A stretch of 64,000 nt of DNA from Gardnerella piotii (GCF_003397585.1 NZ_QJUV01000001.1:930001-994000), one strand, 5' to 3'. Positions 38,157 through 48,178 are shown, counted from the first letter of the stretch. Translations and numbers: made by a program. Notes: a model not told the origin generated them from the sequence alone.

Positions 38157-39848
38157 TCACTTAAGTCGCAAGTTGTATAGCGGCAAAAGAACTTGATTAA
38201 TGTCAAAAGGCATGCCTTCAAGGTTCTTTACCTTAGCTGTAACAACTTTGTAATTAAGCAACCAATCTGCAGGAGCATCCTGGCTAACGATTCGCGCAGC
38301 TTTAGCAAGAAGCTTATTAGACTCCTTAATATTCGCGCAAAGCATTGCCTTAGCATACAAATCCTGAACCTGCTTATTGTTGTAACCGTAGTAATACTTA
38401 GGATCTGCCCACTGGCCAAAATCATGGCTTTCATTGTGATCTACCATAGACAAATCGTAGTTTTTATTTGTATAAACGTCGTGAAGCCAAGTAGTAAATT
38501 CAACAACGTTTACTTTTAGATCAATGCCAATTTGCTTTAATTGAGACATCAATTGCTCACCAAGTTGCGTTCCATAAATATTCGGGTAAGTAAGCGAAAG
38601 ATGCAAAGGATTCGACTCGCTAAAACCAGCTTCCTTCATTAACGACTTAGCGCGCTTAACATTATGCGCGTAAATCTTAGTTAAATCCTCATATCCTGGG
38701 TCTAAAGAAGGAATTGGTCCGCCAAGCAAAGCATCCGTACCTCCGCGCGAAGCAATAATTTGCTTGTGGTCAATCGCATAGCGAATCGCTTGACGCACGC
38801 GCTTATCTTTAGTTCGCTCACCATTCATATTCATAGCAAGCACAAATTTATCGGTAGTGTTTCCAGCTTTAACAACATAGTGCTTTGAATCCGCCTTAAA
38901 AGTCTTAGCAAGCTGGCCAGAAATAGGCGCCAAAGCTTGAACAGATCCCGAAGAAAGCGCATTTACAGCAGCAACATCGTCTACAAAATAGCGAACAACA
39001 ACTTTTTGAGTTTTTGCCTTATTGACGCCCTTGTAGCGCGGATTTGCTTTTAACACAACTCGGTCGTTTGGCACAAACTTTTCTACCAAATACGGACCAG
39101 ATCCAACAGCTTGAGTTTTAGCGTCATAATTCGCAAGCTTATCGAAAACTAAGCCAGCTCTAGAGCACAACGCCCACAAAAGCTTTGCATTTGGCTCTTT
39201 AAGCTTAATTTCAAACGTGTAATCATCTTTAGCTTTAGCAGATTCAACTTTTCCAACCATGTTTGATCCGCGATACTTCTTTGCAACAAGCTCGTTAAAA
39301 GACCACTCAGCGTCTTTTGCAGTAAGCTTATTCCCATTAGAAAAAACAACGCCTTTACGCATGTGGAAAGTGTATTTTAAGCCATCTTTGCTTATTTTCC
39401 AACTTTTTGCAAGGGATGGAACAACCTGATTTTTAGTATTTCTAGCTACAAGACCTTCATACACGTTTCCAATTAACAATTGCTCCAATGACGAGCCAGA
39501 TTGATTACGAATATCGAGATTTGTAGGAGCAAGTTTTAATCCTATTGACACAGTTTTATTTGAAACTTGCGCAGAAGATGTTTGACTTGCAGGATTTTTT
39601 TGTGGACCCGTAAGCGTTGCAACAATCGCGCTAAATATTGCGATTACTACGATTGCTACAGAAACAAGCCAGAATTTTCCCAAACCACGCTTATTGGTTT
39701 TATACGCACTTTTAGACGCAGCGTTAAGCGAAGCATCTGTACTAAATCCAGCTTGCGATTCTTGGCGCTCTTGCGCGTTTTCTTGCACATAGAATTTATT
39801 GGTCACATCTTTAGAGTATGCGCCATCTTTGGGTTCTTTGTTATCCAT
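38157..39848 (-). CDS. Peptide-binding protein (family 5), membrane-anchored N-terminus
   Basis: The binding protein of the adjacent peptide importer. The mature part follows the family 5 (DppA/OppA) pattern: LIGNVYEGLVARNTKNQVVP, SWKISKDGLKYTFHMRKGV, VVRYFVDDVAAVNALSSGSV and RVRQAIRYAIDHKQIIAS. The N-terminus is unusual: about 55 polar residues come first, then one hydrophobic helix (about 58-80, FWLVSVAIVVIAIFSAIVAT) and no lipobox Cys. It looks like a type II signal anchor with a cytosolic tail rather than a lipoprotein. AGG precedes ATG 39848. First gene of the operon. Confidence 0.9.
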   Translation of the reverse strand: MDNKEPKDGAYSKDVTNKFYVQENAQERQESQAGFSTDASLNAASKSAYKTNKRGLGKFWLVSVAIVVIAIFSAIVATLTGPQKNPASQTSSAQVSNKTVSIGLKLAPTNLDIRNQSGSSLEQLLIGNVYEGLVARNTKNQVVPSLAKSWKISKDGLKYTFHMRKGVVFSNGNKLTAKDAEWSFNELVAKKYRGSNMVGKVESAKAKDDYTFEIKLKEPNAKLLWALCSRAGLVFDKLANYDAKTQAVGSGPYLVEKFVPNDRVVLKANPRYKGVNKAKTQKVVVRYFVDDVAAVNALSSGSVQALAPISGQLAKTFKADSKHYVVKAGNTTDKFVLAMNMNGERTKDKRVRQAIRYAIDHKQIIASRGGTDALLGGPIPSLDPGYEDLTKIYAHNVKRAKSLMKEAGFSESNPLHLSLTYPNIYGTQLGEQLMSQLKQIGIDLKVNVVEFTTWLHDVYTNKNYDLSMVDHNESHDFGQWADPKYYYGYNNKQVQDLYAKAMLCANIKESNKLLAKAARIVSQDAPADWLLNYKVVTAKVKNLEGMPFDINQVLLPLYNLRLK

Positions 39849-40306
39849 TCAACAAACCTTTCTGGATTGAATTAGATACATTTATTTAATTGTTGTTTAT
39901 GTTGTTATTTAATTGTTTAAGCTCGTTGCTTTGTCTAATTGCAACACTTGCAACACAAAGTCAACGGCATATACAATCGTAGCTTGCTAGCAAGTCAATC
40001 AAAACTAGAGCGAGTCTAAAAACCTGGTTATAAATCATTAATAAGTAATTGATATTTATACGTTTTTACAAAAATTTGACATCATTGTGTAAAAAATTTA
40101 ACACTATTCTATAAAAATTTGACGTTATTCTAATCACATATCCTATGAATGTGGTTAAATGCCATCAGACGTAAACTTGCAAACGTGCGCAAAAAACAAT
40201 ACGATAGCTTGCATATTTGCAAAAATGTATAACAGACGCATAAAGATGTTACACACAGCATGCATGCAAAATGCGCCAATAAAACGCCAATAAAAAGCGA
40301 GGAATA
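39849..40306. other. Divergent intergenic region, peptide importer and pdxS
   Basis: No gene was found in 458 bp. It must carry promoters in both directions. The most regular content is a set of three AAAATTTGAC-like repeats at 40070-40134. Confidence 0.65.
40070..40134. repeat. Three about-22-bp direct repeats upstream of pdxS
   Basis: Units starting AAAAATTTGACATCATT (40070), AAAAAATTTAACACTATTCT (40091) and AAAAATTTGACGTTATTCTA (40113), spaced 21 and 22 bp, two helical turns. They may be operator sites or overlapping -35-like elements. Confidence 0.6.
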
Positions 40307-41242
40307 ATGGCAGAAAACTTGAATACTACAGTAACAGTAAACGAATCCTCAGATCCGCAAAATAACGGCAGCCAAGACCGCACTGCTCTAAATCGCCAGC
40401 TTGCACAAATGCTTAAGGGCGGCGTAATTATGGACGTTACTACTCCAGAGCAGGCACGAATTGCTGAAGATTCTGGAGCTTGCGCTGTAATGGCGTTGGA
40501 ACGTATTCCTGCCGATATTCGCGCAGCTGGTGGCGTATCTAGAATGAGCGACCCAGCTATGATTCACGGAATCCAAGAGGCTGTGTCTATTCCTGTTATG
40601 GCAAAATGCCGTATTGGTCACTTTGTAGAAGCGCAAGTACTTGAGGCTATTGAGATTGACTACATTGACGAAAGCGAAGTGCTTAGCCCAGCAGACGACG
40701 TGTACCACATTAACAAGCGCGATTTTGCAGTTCCATTTGTTTGCGGAGCTAAGGATTTGGGCGAAGCTTTGCGAAGGATTAACGAAGGCGCTTCCATGAT
40801 TCGCACTAAGGGCGAGCCTGGAACTGGAGATGTGATTCAGGCAGTGCGCCACATGCGCATGATGAATTCCGCAATCCGTAAGCTTACAAGCATGCGTGAG
40901 GATGAGCTTTTTGAAGAAGCTAAGACATTGCGCGTGCCTTTCGATCTTGTAAAGTATGTTGCGCAAAACGGCAAGCTTCCTGTTGTAAACTTTGCAGCTG
41001 GCGGTGTTGCTACCCCTGCAGACGCTGCTTTAATGATGCAGCTTGGCGCAGAAGGCGTATTCGTTGGCTCTGGCATCTTTAAGTCTGGAGACCCAGCAAA
41101 GCGCGCTGCTTCAATCGTTAAGGCTGTTACTAATTACAAAGATGCCAAGATGATTGCTAAGCTTTCCGAGAATTTGGGCGAAGCTATGGTTGGCATTAAC
41201 GAGCAAGAAATCAAGCTTTTAATGGCTAATCGCGGCGAGTAA
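40307..41242 (+). CDS. pdxS: Pyridoxal 5'-phosphate synthase, PdxS subunit
   Basis: PdxS builds PLP from ribose 5-phosphate, glyceraldehyde 3-phosphate and ammonia supplied by PdxT. The 311-residue protein has the N-terminal [20 protein letters not shown], the catalytic-Lys region [28 protein letters not shown] and the phosphate-binding [17 protein letters not shown]. The first 25 residues are a polar extension. AGGAA lies upstream of ATG 40307. pdxT follows, forming a two-gene unit; no MocR-type PdxR regulator is adjacent. Confidence 0.96.
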   Translation: MAENLNTTVTVNESSDPQNNGSQDRTALNRQLAQMLKGGVIMDVTTPEQARIAEDSGACAVMALERIPADIRAAGGVSRMSDPAMIHGIQEAVSIPVMAKCRIGHFVEAQVLEAIEIDYIDESEVLSPADDVYHINKRDFAVPFVCGAKDLGEALRRINEGASMIRTKGEPGTGDVIQAVRHMRMMNSAIRKLTSMREDELFEEAKTLRVPFDLVKYVAQNGKLPVVNFAAGGVATPADAALMMQLGAEGVFVGSGIFKSGDPAKRAASIVKAVTNYKDAKMIAKLSENLGEAMVGINEQEIKLLMANRGE

Positions 41243-41270
41243 TTAAGACGAGTGATTGAGGCGAATTATT

Positions 41271-41864
41271 TTGGCAAACTCACCTATCAATACAAATAAT
41301 TGCGCACACACTGTAGCTGTTTTAGCTGTTCAAGGAGCTTTTCTTGAGCATCGCTTAATGCTAGAAAAGCTTGGCGCGCGCGTCATTGAGCTTCGTCAAG
41401 CACGAGATTTGGAGCAATCTTTTGACCGTCTTGTTTTGCCTGGCGGCGAAAGCACTGTGCAAACAAAGCTTCTTAAAGAGCAAAACATGCTTGAGCCTTT
41501 GCGCGAGAGAATTGCAAGCGGAATGCCAGTTCTTGGCACTTGTGCAGGATTGATTTTACTTGCAAAAAACGTGGAAGGTAACGAAGTTAGCGGATTTGGC
41601 ACACTAGACGTTACTGTTAAGCGAAACGCTTACGGCCGCCAGCTTGGAAGCTTCCATTGCGAATCGGATTTTGGCAGTCTTGGAGCTGTTCCAATGACGT
41701 TTATTCGCGCGCCTTATATTGCGCAAGTCGGCTCAAATGCCGAGACTCTTGCAACAGTAAATGGCAACGTTGTAGCTGCTCGCCAGGGAAATCAAATCGG
41801 AACAGCTTTCCACCCAGAGCTTGACGAAGATACTAGAATACACCAGCTTTTCTTAGATTTGTAG
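41271..41864 (+). CDS. pdxT: Pyridoxal 5'-phosphate synthase, glutaminase subunit PdxT
   Basis: PdxT hydrolyses glutamine and channels ammonia to PdxS. It is a class I glutamine amidotransferase with VAVLAVQGAFLEHRLML, VLPGGESTVQTKLL, the nucleophile Cys in LGTCAGLILLA and the His-Glu pair in TAFHPELDED. I prefer TTG 41271 as start because GAGG lies nine bases upstream; a TTG at 41256 in the same frame is possible. At about 197 residues the length is normal. It begins 28 bp after pdxS and is followed by a long palindromic terminator. Confidence 0.94.
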   Translation: MANSPINTNNCAHTVAVLAVQGAFLEHRLMLEKLGARVIELRQARDLEQSFDRLVLPGGESTVQTKLLKEQNMLEPLRERIASGMPVLGTCAGLILLAKNVEGNEVSGFGTLDVTVKRNAYGRQLGSFHCESDFGSLGAVPMTFIRAPYIAQVGSNAETLATVNGNVVAARQGNQIGTAFHPELDEDTRIHQLFLDL

Positions 41865-41893
41865 TTTGATTTGCAAATATCTTAAGCTTGTAA

Positions 41894-41936
41894 ATAAAAG
41901 TGGCACTTAAATCACTTGATTAAGTGCCACTTTTAT
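41894..41936. terminator. Bidirectional intrinsic terminator
   Basis: Perfect 17-bp inverted repeat beginning ATAAAAGTGGCACTTAA (41894-41910, complement 41920-41936) with a 9-nt loop, between the convergent pdxT and GH13 genes. Confidence 0.88.
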
Positions 41937-41973
41937 TGATTAAATCGCTAGCAAAAATCGCTAGTAAAAATCG

Positions 41974-43737
41974 CTATTTTGCTTCAAAAATCGCGTATCC
42001 AAAAGCTCCAAGAGAGTAATTTTGAGCATCATAATTGTAGCTAATAATCGGCTTACAATCTGGCAAGCCACTAAACGAATCGTTAGACTCATTAAACGCA
42101 TTTAAAGCCACAACAACGCGCTTAGAGTCGGTTTCTCGCGCAAACACAAATTTTCCGCGCTCATCATAGTCAAGAACTCTAAAATTGCCATGACTAAAGC
42201 AATCGTTACTTTTACGCAAGTTTATAAGTTCGCGGAACCAGTCGCGATTATCCTTTACAGGATTTACCCAAGGCATAGCCGCGCGGTAATCACACTCTTC
42301 AAAACCAACTACGCCAAGCTCGTCCCCGTAGAACACGCTTGGAGTTCCAACAGACGTAAGCAAACAAAGCTCAGCCAAACGGAATCGCTTATCCACCGCG
42401 GAAGAATCGCCAGAATCCGCGGAATTTTGCGCACACAAGCTCCTAAAGCGACTAACGTCATGACTATCAAGCAAATTCAATTGACCCTGAACAATCGGGA
42501 ATGGGTATCTTAAAAGCATATCCACAAATCGACTATTAAACTCGCGCGCATTAATCTTGCCAAAAGCAAAGAAATCGCGGCAAACTTTGCGGAATTCATA
42601 GTTCATAGTGGAGTCAAACATGTCTCCTTGCAACCAACGCTCAGAATTCTCCCAAATCTCCGCAATTAGCACACTATCTTTTTTAGTCTTTTTAGCAACA
42701 GAGCGGAAGGCACGCCAAAAGTCTTTATCAACCTCATTAGCAACATCCAAACGCCAACCGTCAACATCAAAATCTTCAAGCCAATAGCGACAAACGTCCA
42801 TAAAATAGTCGCGAACTTTTGGATTAGAAGTATTAAGCTTTGGCATTTTACGCTCATACGCAAAACACGTATAGCTTGGGCGCTCGCCATCTTCGGGGCG
42901 TTTAACAGGGAACTTTAATCCATAGAACCAATCCTTGTATTGCGAATTTTCGCCATTTTTAACAACATCATCAAACGCGAAGAAATACCAACTAGAATGA
43001 TTAAAAACGCCGTCAATAATTATGTGCATGCCGCGATTATGAACCTCGCTAACAAGCTCCCTAAAATCGTCGTCGGTTCCTAAATTAGGGCAAACATGGT
43101 AATAGTCAAGAAGATCGTAACGATGGTACTCTGCAGCTGTAAAAATAGGATTTAAATACAAGCAATTAAAGCCCAAATCCTCAATATAATCAAGATTTTC
43201 GATTATGCCTCTAATTGTTCCACCCAAACGAGTGTGTAAAGTTTGGCCAGTTTTCTCATCAAAATAATCTTTTGCAATGCAACTTATGCCGCGTTTAGAA
43301 TCTGCAAAACTATCTGGGAAAATGTTGTAAACAACAGCCTCTTTAAGCCAACGCGGAACGTCGCTAATCTCTTCGCGACGAATAAATGGGAACTGGTAGA
43401 CTTCTGTACGATCTTCTGGAAAATCAGCTGCAATAGTATCGGCGTACAAATACAAGTGCTCATCCGCATCTTGCATCTCAAAGTAATAACAAACTCTATC
43501 TAAATCGCTGCTTATATTCGCTTCATAGTAATCAAAATAATCGTCGCTTGCAATCTTTTCCATTTTCAGCGTGCAAAACTTGTCTAACGGAGTTAAATCA
43601 ACGCGATTTCCGTAATGCAAAACGCATGAACAAAGATTATTCTTTGCTGCACGCAAGCGAATTGTTAAGCAATATTCTGCCGTAGAATACGCGTATTGTG
43701 AAAGTGGCCTATGCAATATTGCTTGACGATTTATCAT
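41974..43737 (-). CDS. GH13 alpha-glucan hydrolase (neopullulanase/cyclomaltodextrinase type)
   Basis: The 587-residue enzyme has an N-terminal beta domain (about 1-125) as in GH13 subfamily 20 enzymes, then the barrel: DGVFNHSS (region I), DVDGWRLDVANEVD with the nucleophile Asp (region II), VLIAEIWENS with the acid/base Glu (region III) and NLLDSHDVSRF with the transition-state Asp (region IV), followed by a small C-terminal domain. Region I and the N-terminal domain favour maltogenic, cyclodextrin- or pullulan-cleaving activity. There is no signal peptide, so it is cytosolic and acts on imported oligosaccharides. AAGGAA precedes ATG 43737. Confidence 0.9.
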   Translation of the reverse strand: MINRQAILHRPLSQYAYSTAEYCLTIRLRAAKNNLCSCVLHYGNRVDLTPLDKFCTLKMEKIASDDYFDYYEANISSDLDRVCYYFEMQDADEHLYLYADTIAADFPEDRTEVYQFPFIRREEISDVPRWLKEAVVYNIFPDSFADSKRGISCIAKDYFDEKTGQTLHTRLGGTIRGIIENLDYIEDLGFNCLYLNPIFTAAEYHRYDLLDYYHVCPNLGTDDDFRELVSEVHNRGMHIIIDGVFNHSSWYFFAFDDVVKNGENSQYKDWFYGLKFPVKRPEDGERPSYTCFAYERKMPKLNTSNPKVRDYFMDVCRYWLEDFDVDGWRLDVANEVDKDFWRAFRSVAKKTKKDSVLIAEIWENSERWLQGDMFDSTMNYEFRKVCRDFFAFGKINAREFNSRFVDMLLRYPFPIVQGQLNLLDSHDVSRFRSLCAQNSADSGDSSAVDKRFRLAELCLLTSVGTPSVFYGDELGVVGFEECDYRAAMPWVNPVKDNRDWFRELINLRKSNDCFSHGNFRVLDYDERGKFVFARETDSKRVVVALNAFNESNDSFSGLPDCKPIISYNYDAQNYSLGAFGYAIFEAK

Positions 43738-43939
43738 TTACAATTCCTTTCTAGCCTCGCTGCCATTGTTTTCGACTTTATCACCTACTGTGCCACACCG
43801 ACACACTTTTATGTGATTTCCTAAAACAGCAAGCACAAACAATCAAATTGCACGCAACGACTTAGCATTAATGTAGTATTGCTCTAAAGATGCGCATACT
43901 TAAGTTTGGCAACACGCAACAAACACACTGGAGGCGAAT

Positions 43940-44710
43940 ATGCTTTTAGCAGTAGACATTGGCAACACGAATATTGTGCTTGGATTCTTAGATAACGGCA
44001 AGATTGTTGGCACATATAGAATGACTACAAAAGCAAATCACACTTCCGACGAATACGGCATTATGATTACGCAATTCCTTAATTTAAGCGGTTTTAGCGT
44101 AAACGATGTTGAAGATGTTATTGTTGCTTCGGTTGTTCCAAAAGTTATGCACTCGTTCCGCGCAAGCATTGTTAAGTTTTTGCAAATCGACCCTATGATT
44201 GTAGGTCCTGGAGTAAAAACTGGCGTAAATATTAGGATTGACGAGCCACGCTCTTTGGGTGCAGATTGCTTAGCGGATTGTGTTGGCGCGTTTTACGAAT
44301 ACGGCGGCCCAGCATTGGTAATTGATTTCGGCACAGCTACCACTTATAACTACGTTGATAAAAGCGGAGCAATTACTTGCGGACTTATTTGCACGGGAAT
44401 CAGCTCGGCTGCGGCAGCTCTATGGGATAATACTGCTCAGCTTCCAGAAGTTGAGATTTCTCGCCCTAAATCCGTTCTTGCAAAATCAACTCGTCCTGCT
44501 ATGCAAGCTGGCCTCTACTACAGCTTCCTCGGAGGCATTGAGCGCACAATTGAGCAATTCAAAATAGAGATAAATGAGCCTTTTAAGGTTGTTGCTACAG
44601 GAGGTTTGGGGCGACTTTTTGAAAAAGATGTTGATTCGATTGATCACTACGATCCAAATTTGATTTTTAAGGGAATGTACGAGATTTATAGAAGAACAAT
44701 CGGTTGCTAG
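43940..44710 (+). CDS. coaX: Type III pantothenate kinase
   Basis: CoaX phosphorylates pantothenate, the first step of coenzyme A synthesis, and unlike CoaA is not feedback-inhibited by CoA. The 256-residue protein has the N-terminal phosphate-binding loop MLLAVDIGNTNIVLGFLDNG, the central LVIDFGTATTYN and the C-terminal VVATGGLGRLFEKD, all ASKHA-fold motifs. Start ATG 43940 follows GGAGG. It is transcribed alone, convergent with the sugar-binding-protein gene; no clear terminator was seen in the 53-bp gap. Confidence 0.94.
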   Translation: MLLAVDIGNTNIVLGFLDNGKIVGTYRMTTKANHTSDEYGIMITQFLNLSGFSVNDVEDVIVASVVPKVMHSFRASIVKFLQIDPMIVGPGVKTGVNIRIDEPRSLGADCLADCVGAFYEYGGPALVIDFGTATTYNYVDKSGAITCGLICTGISSAAAALWDNTAQLPEVEISRPKSVLAKSTRPAMQAGLYYSFLGGIERTIEQFKIEINEPFKVVATGGLGRLFEKDVDSIDHYDPNLIFKGMYEIYRRTIGC

Positions 44711-44763
44711 CGACTTTTCCTTTGGATTACAAACCTAAAGCGCATAAGTCTCAGCGAACACTC

Positions 44764-46263
44764 TTATCGAACAACAAAACCTTGATTATACCCGTATTCT
44801 TTTAAGTCTTTTTTCCAAAGCGCGATTCCGTCTTTAAGTCGAATCTTAGGGCCAGGGTCGTCTGGAAGAACAAAATCTTTTCCGTCATCTTGCTTAATTC
44901 CAGCGTCAATCATAGCTTTAATATTTAATCGCGCTTTTGACTTTCGATTCCAATCATAAGCCAAGCCAACTGTGGAGCGAAAATCACTACGCGAATATAC
45001 TTCAAATGGCAAATACTTGTACCCCGTATACACATGTTGTGCTGCATCCGCAAAAACTCTATTAAAGTGTTGCCCGCCAAAGTATGGCACTTTAATTCCT
45101 CTAGAATCCAAAACAGTAGTCTTATTCAAAAATGCGCTATCTCTAAGAGTTACAACGTCTGCTGGGAACGCTCCCGAACTAACGCGTTCTTTAATGCCTT
45201 GTTGATTGTGGCAAACAAAATCAACAAAACGCATTGCAGCTTCTGGCTTCCTGCTAGATTGCAATACACTTAGCGCAGATCCGCCCATTTGCGCATTATG
45301 ATTTTTGCCATCCATTGTTGGAACTCTTGCAACACGCCACAACCCTGCTCCGCCTGGAATATCGTGCATTAAAAGCGAAGTCATCCATGCTCCAGCAAAA
45401 ACGGAAGCAACATTTCCAGAACCAACAGCGCTCTTCCAAGATGGAGTCCACGTTGTAAGCCTTGTGTCCACTAAGTCTTCGTCAATCATTAATTGCCAAA
45501 ATTTTGTAAAGTCTTTTGTTCCTTTATCTTTGCTTAAGCGAACAGTAACAGTTTTTCCGTCGTGCGAAGTTATAAACGGATGCCCGCCAGAAAGCCAAAT
45601 CATAGCGTTGTAAAAGCTAGCACCTCCAGAATCCGCAGCAATATAAACACCAATATTTTTTAGCTTTCTTGCTGCGTGAATGTAGTCTTTCCAAGTGTGA
45701 ATTTGCGTAGCATCCACGCCTGCTTGGCTAAACACATCTTGATTATAAAACCACGCTAAAGGCCCTGAATCCATTGGCAAACCGTATATTCGGCCTCCTA
45801 ATTGCACAGAAGACCATGATCCTTGCGTGTAAAATGTTTGAGTTCCCTGTACCCTATCTGTAATGTCTAGAAGCTGACCTCTAACAGCGTATTGTGGCAA
45901 AGCATAGTACTCAAGTTGAGCAACGTCTGGCATACCGTAGCCGTCTTGAATAGCGCTATTAAGATTGCTATACCCACTTGTGTCTTTAACACTAACACGA
46001 ATATCTGGATTTTGCTTCTCAAAATCTGCAGCAATCCGCTTCATGCTTGGCTCCCAAGACCACACTGTGATTTTTGTTCTAGAATCAACAGATCCGCATG
46101 ATGCACAAAAAACAACAGCAAAAACGCATATAATCGCAGAAATTACACGCTTTATATAACGAGTCAAATCGCAGTTTATATTACGGTTTATATTACGCAT
46201 AACAAAACAACCAAAATACTGCTTGCGATTTTTGTGCGGTCTTCTTGCACTCATAACACTCAT
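44764..46263 (-). CDS. Orphan extracellular sugar-binding lipoprotein (family 1)
   Basis: The C-terminal 440 residues follow the family 1 sugar-binding pattern: ITVWSWEPSMKRIAADFEKQ, YGLPMDSGPLAWFYNQDVFS and AGAWMTSLLMHDIPGGAGLW. A hydrophobic helix ends in FCASCGS, a lipobox-like Cys at residue 56. The long basic N-terminus suggests the true start may be ATG 46200 (MRNINRNIN), which would leave a more usual signal peptide; a 12-bp tandem repeat encodes this Asn-Ile-Asn repetition. It starts 7 bp after glmS on the same strand. No permease or ATPase gene is adjacent, so the rest of the transporter must be elsewhere. Confidence 0.82.
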   Translation of the reverse strand: MSVMSARRPHKNRKQYFGCFVMRNINRNINCDLTRYIKRVISAIICVFAVVFCASCGSVDSRTKITVWSWEPSMKRIAADFEKQNPDIRVSVKDTSGYSNLNSAIQDGYGMPDVAQLEYYALPQYAVRGQLLDITDRVQGTQTFYTQGSWSSVQLGGRIYGLPMDSGPLAWFYNQDVFSQAGVDATQIHTWKDYIHAARKLKNIGVYIAADSGGASFYNAMIWLSGGHPFITSHDGKTVTVRLSKDKGTKDFTKFWQLMIDEDLVDTRLTTWTPSWKSAVGSGNVASVFAGAWMTSLLMHDIPGGAGLWRVARVPTMDGKNHNAQMGGSALSVLQSSRKPEAAMRFVDFVCHNQQGIKERVSSGAFPADVVTLRDSAFLNKTTVLDSRGIKVPYFGGQHFNRVFADAAQHVYTGYKYLPFEVYSRSDFRSTVGLAYDWNRKSKARLNIKAMIDAGIKQDDGKDFVLPDDPGPKIRLKDGIALWKKDLKEYGYNQGFVVR

Positions 46264-46270
46264 TGTATTG

Positions 46271-48178
46271 CTATTCCACAGTTACGGATTTTGCAAGATT
46301 CCTAGGCTTGTCAACGTCGTAGCCTTTAAGCTTTGCCATATTCATAGCAAAAAGTTGCAATGCTACAACATCTACAAGAGGGCTTAGCAATGTTGGGCAT
46401 TTAGGGCGCCAAAACACAATATCTGCGTAACGCTCAGCGTCTGGATCGCCGTCTTCTGCAACCGCAATCGTAAACGCTCCGCGAGCCTTAACTTCTTCAA
46501 TTCCCGATATCACTTTAGCGTGTAAAACGTCTCTGCCTCTAGAAGATGGCACTATAACAACAACTGGCTCTCCCTTATCTACAAGAGCAATCGGGCCGTG
46601 CTTTAGCTCTCCTGCAGCAAAGCCTTCTGTAAACGTGTATGCAATCTCTTTTAGCTTTAACGCGCCTTCTAGCGCTACTGGGTAACCAACATGCCTGCCA
46701 AGGAACAAGAACGATTTTGCGTCCATTGTTCGCTTTGCAGCTTGCATAATCGAATCCGTTTGAGTGTCTAAAACGTTTTGAATTTTATCTGGCATTTCTT
46801 TAAGCTGAGACACGATTTGCTGAATCTCATCCCTGTACATTGTTCCCTTGACTTGAGCCAAATAAAGACCAAGCATGTATGCTGCTACGATTTGCGCAAC
46901 AAATGCTTTTGTGGAAGCAACTGCGATTTCTGGGCCTGCATGCGTGTAAAGTACAGCATCCGATTCTCGAGGAATACTCGATCCTTGAGTGTTGCATATT
47001 GCAAGCACGCGGCTACCCTGCTCACGCGCATGCCTTAACGCCATTAACGTGTCCATTGTTTCGCCAGATTGAGATATTGCAACAACAAGCGTTCTATGCG
47101 TTAAAATCGGGTCTCTGTACCTAAATTCGTGAGCCAACTCCACTTCTACTGGCACGCGCACCCAATGTTCAATCGCATATTTTGCAACTAATCCAGCGTA
47201 GCTTGCTGTTCCACAAGCCACAACTATTATCTTGTCGATTGATCGCAAAATATCTTGACTAATCCTAACTTCGTCAAGAATAATGTTCCCTTTTGCGTCG
47301 AATCGCCCACGCAAAGTATCGGCTACAGCATGCGGATCTTCGTGAATTTCCTTATCCATAAAGGAATCCCATCCGCCTTTTTCTACTGCAGAAGCATCCC
47401 AGTCTACTGTAAAGTAACTAGGGTTTTCAATCTTATTGCCATCAAAATCTGTAAGTAAAAGCTGTGCTTTTTTGTTTCCTTCTATATCTCCGATTAAAAC
47501 AGCTTGATCTTGACCAACTTCAAGAACCTTATCTGTGTATTGAACAAAAGCAGCAACGTCGGAGCCTAGAAAATACTCATTATTTGAAACACCTACTACA
47601 AGCGGCGAATCGTGGCGAACAGCAGCAACAATATTAGGCTGTCTAACATCCACTGCAAGTAGAGTAAAAGCTCCTTTAAGAATTTTTGCAACTCGTCTTA
47701 TTGCTTCAAAAAGATCTGGCTTACCAGTTTCTTCAATTATTTGATTCGCGATTTTTCCAAGCGCTTTTGCTGCAACTTCCGTATCTGTTTGAGACGAAAA
47801 CTCTATGCCTTCTTTTTGCATTTGTTCTTTAAGACTAATAGCGTTTTCAATAATACCGTTGTGAATAAGGGCGATTTTTCCGTCTGCACTAACGTGAGGA
47901 TGCGCGTTTAAGTCGCATGGAGCACCATTTGTAGCCCAACGCGTGTGGCCTATTGCAACGCTCGCTTCTGGCATTGGATTTTCGGCTATATCTTTTCTTA
48001 AAACAGCTAAGCGACCAGCTTTTTTGCGCACGCATATAGAATCCATTCCTGGAGCAGCAAGAGCTACACCAGACGAATCATAGCCTCTGTACTCTAAGCG
48101 TTCTAATCCGTTTAAGCAAACTTCTAAAGGCTTTGCGCAAACTGTGCCAAAACCTGCGTATCCAACAATTCCACACAT
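46271..48178 (-). CDS. glmS: Glucosamine-6-phosphate synthase (isomerising)
   Basis: GlmS makes glucosamine 6-phosphate from fructose 6-phosphate and glutamine for cell-wall synthesis. The 635-residue protein has Cys2 exposed after Met removal (MCGIVGYAG), the glutaminase motifs GHTRWATNG and HNGIIEN, two SIS domains (VACGTASYAG, AISQSGETMDT, LGRHVGYPVALEGALKLKEI) and the terminal DKPRNLAKSVTVE. No glmS ribozyme-like leader was recognised in the 130 bp upstream, which instead holds a 12-bp tandem repeat. Confidence 0.96.
   Translation of the reverse strand: MCGIVGYAGFGTVCAKPLEVCLNGLERLEYRGYDSSGVALAAPGMDSICVRKKAGRLAVLRKDIAENPMPEASVAIGHTRWATNGAPCDLNAHPHVSADGKIALIHNGIIENAISLKEQMQKEGIEFSSQTDTEVAAKALGKIANQIIEETGKPDLFEAIRRVAKILKGAFTLLAVDVRQPNIVAAVRHDSPLVVGVSNNEYFLGSDVAAFVQYTDKVLEVGQDQAVLIGDIEGNKKAQLLLTDFDGNKIENPSYFTVDWDASAVEKGGWDSFMDKEIHEDPHAVADTLRGRFDAKGNIILDEVRISQDILRSIDKIIVVACGTASYAGLVAKYAIEHWVRVPVEVELAHEFRYRDPILTHRTLVVAISQSGETMDTLMALRHAREQGSRVLAICNTQGSSIPRESDAVLYTHAGPEIAVASTKAFVAQIVAAYMLGLYLAQVKGTMYRDEIQQIVSQLKEMPDKIQNVLDTQTDSIMQAAKRTMDAKSFLFLGRHVGYPVALEGALKLKEIAYTFTEGFAAGELKHGPIALVDKGEPVVVIVPSSRGRDVLHAKVISGIEEVKARGAFTIAVAEDGDPDAERYADIVFWRPKCPTLLSPLVDVVALQLFAMNMAKLKGYDVDKPRNLAKSVTVE

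Noticed and set aside
40388-40966. 192-codon ORF antisense to pdxS
   Set aside because: It is fully covered by the strongly conserved pdxS, and its translation is Asn/His/Cys-rich with no family features.
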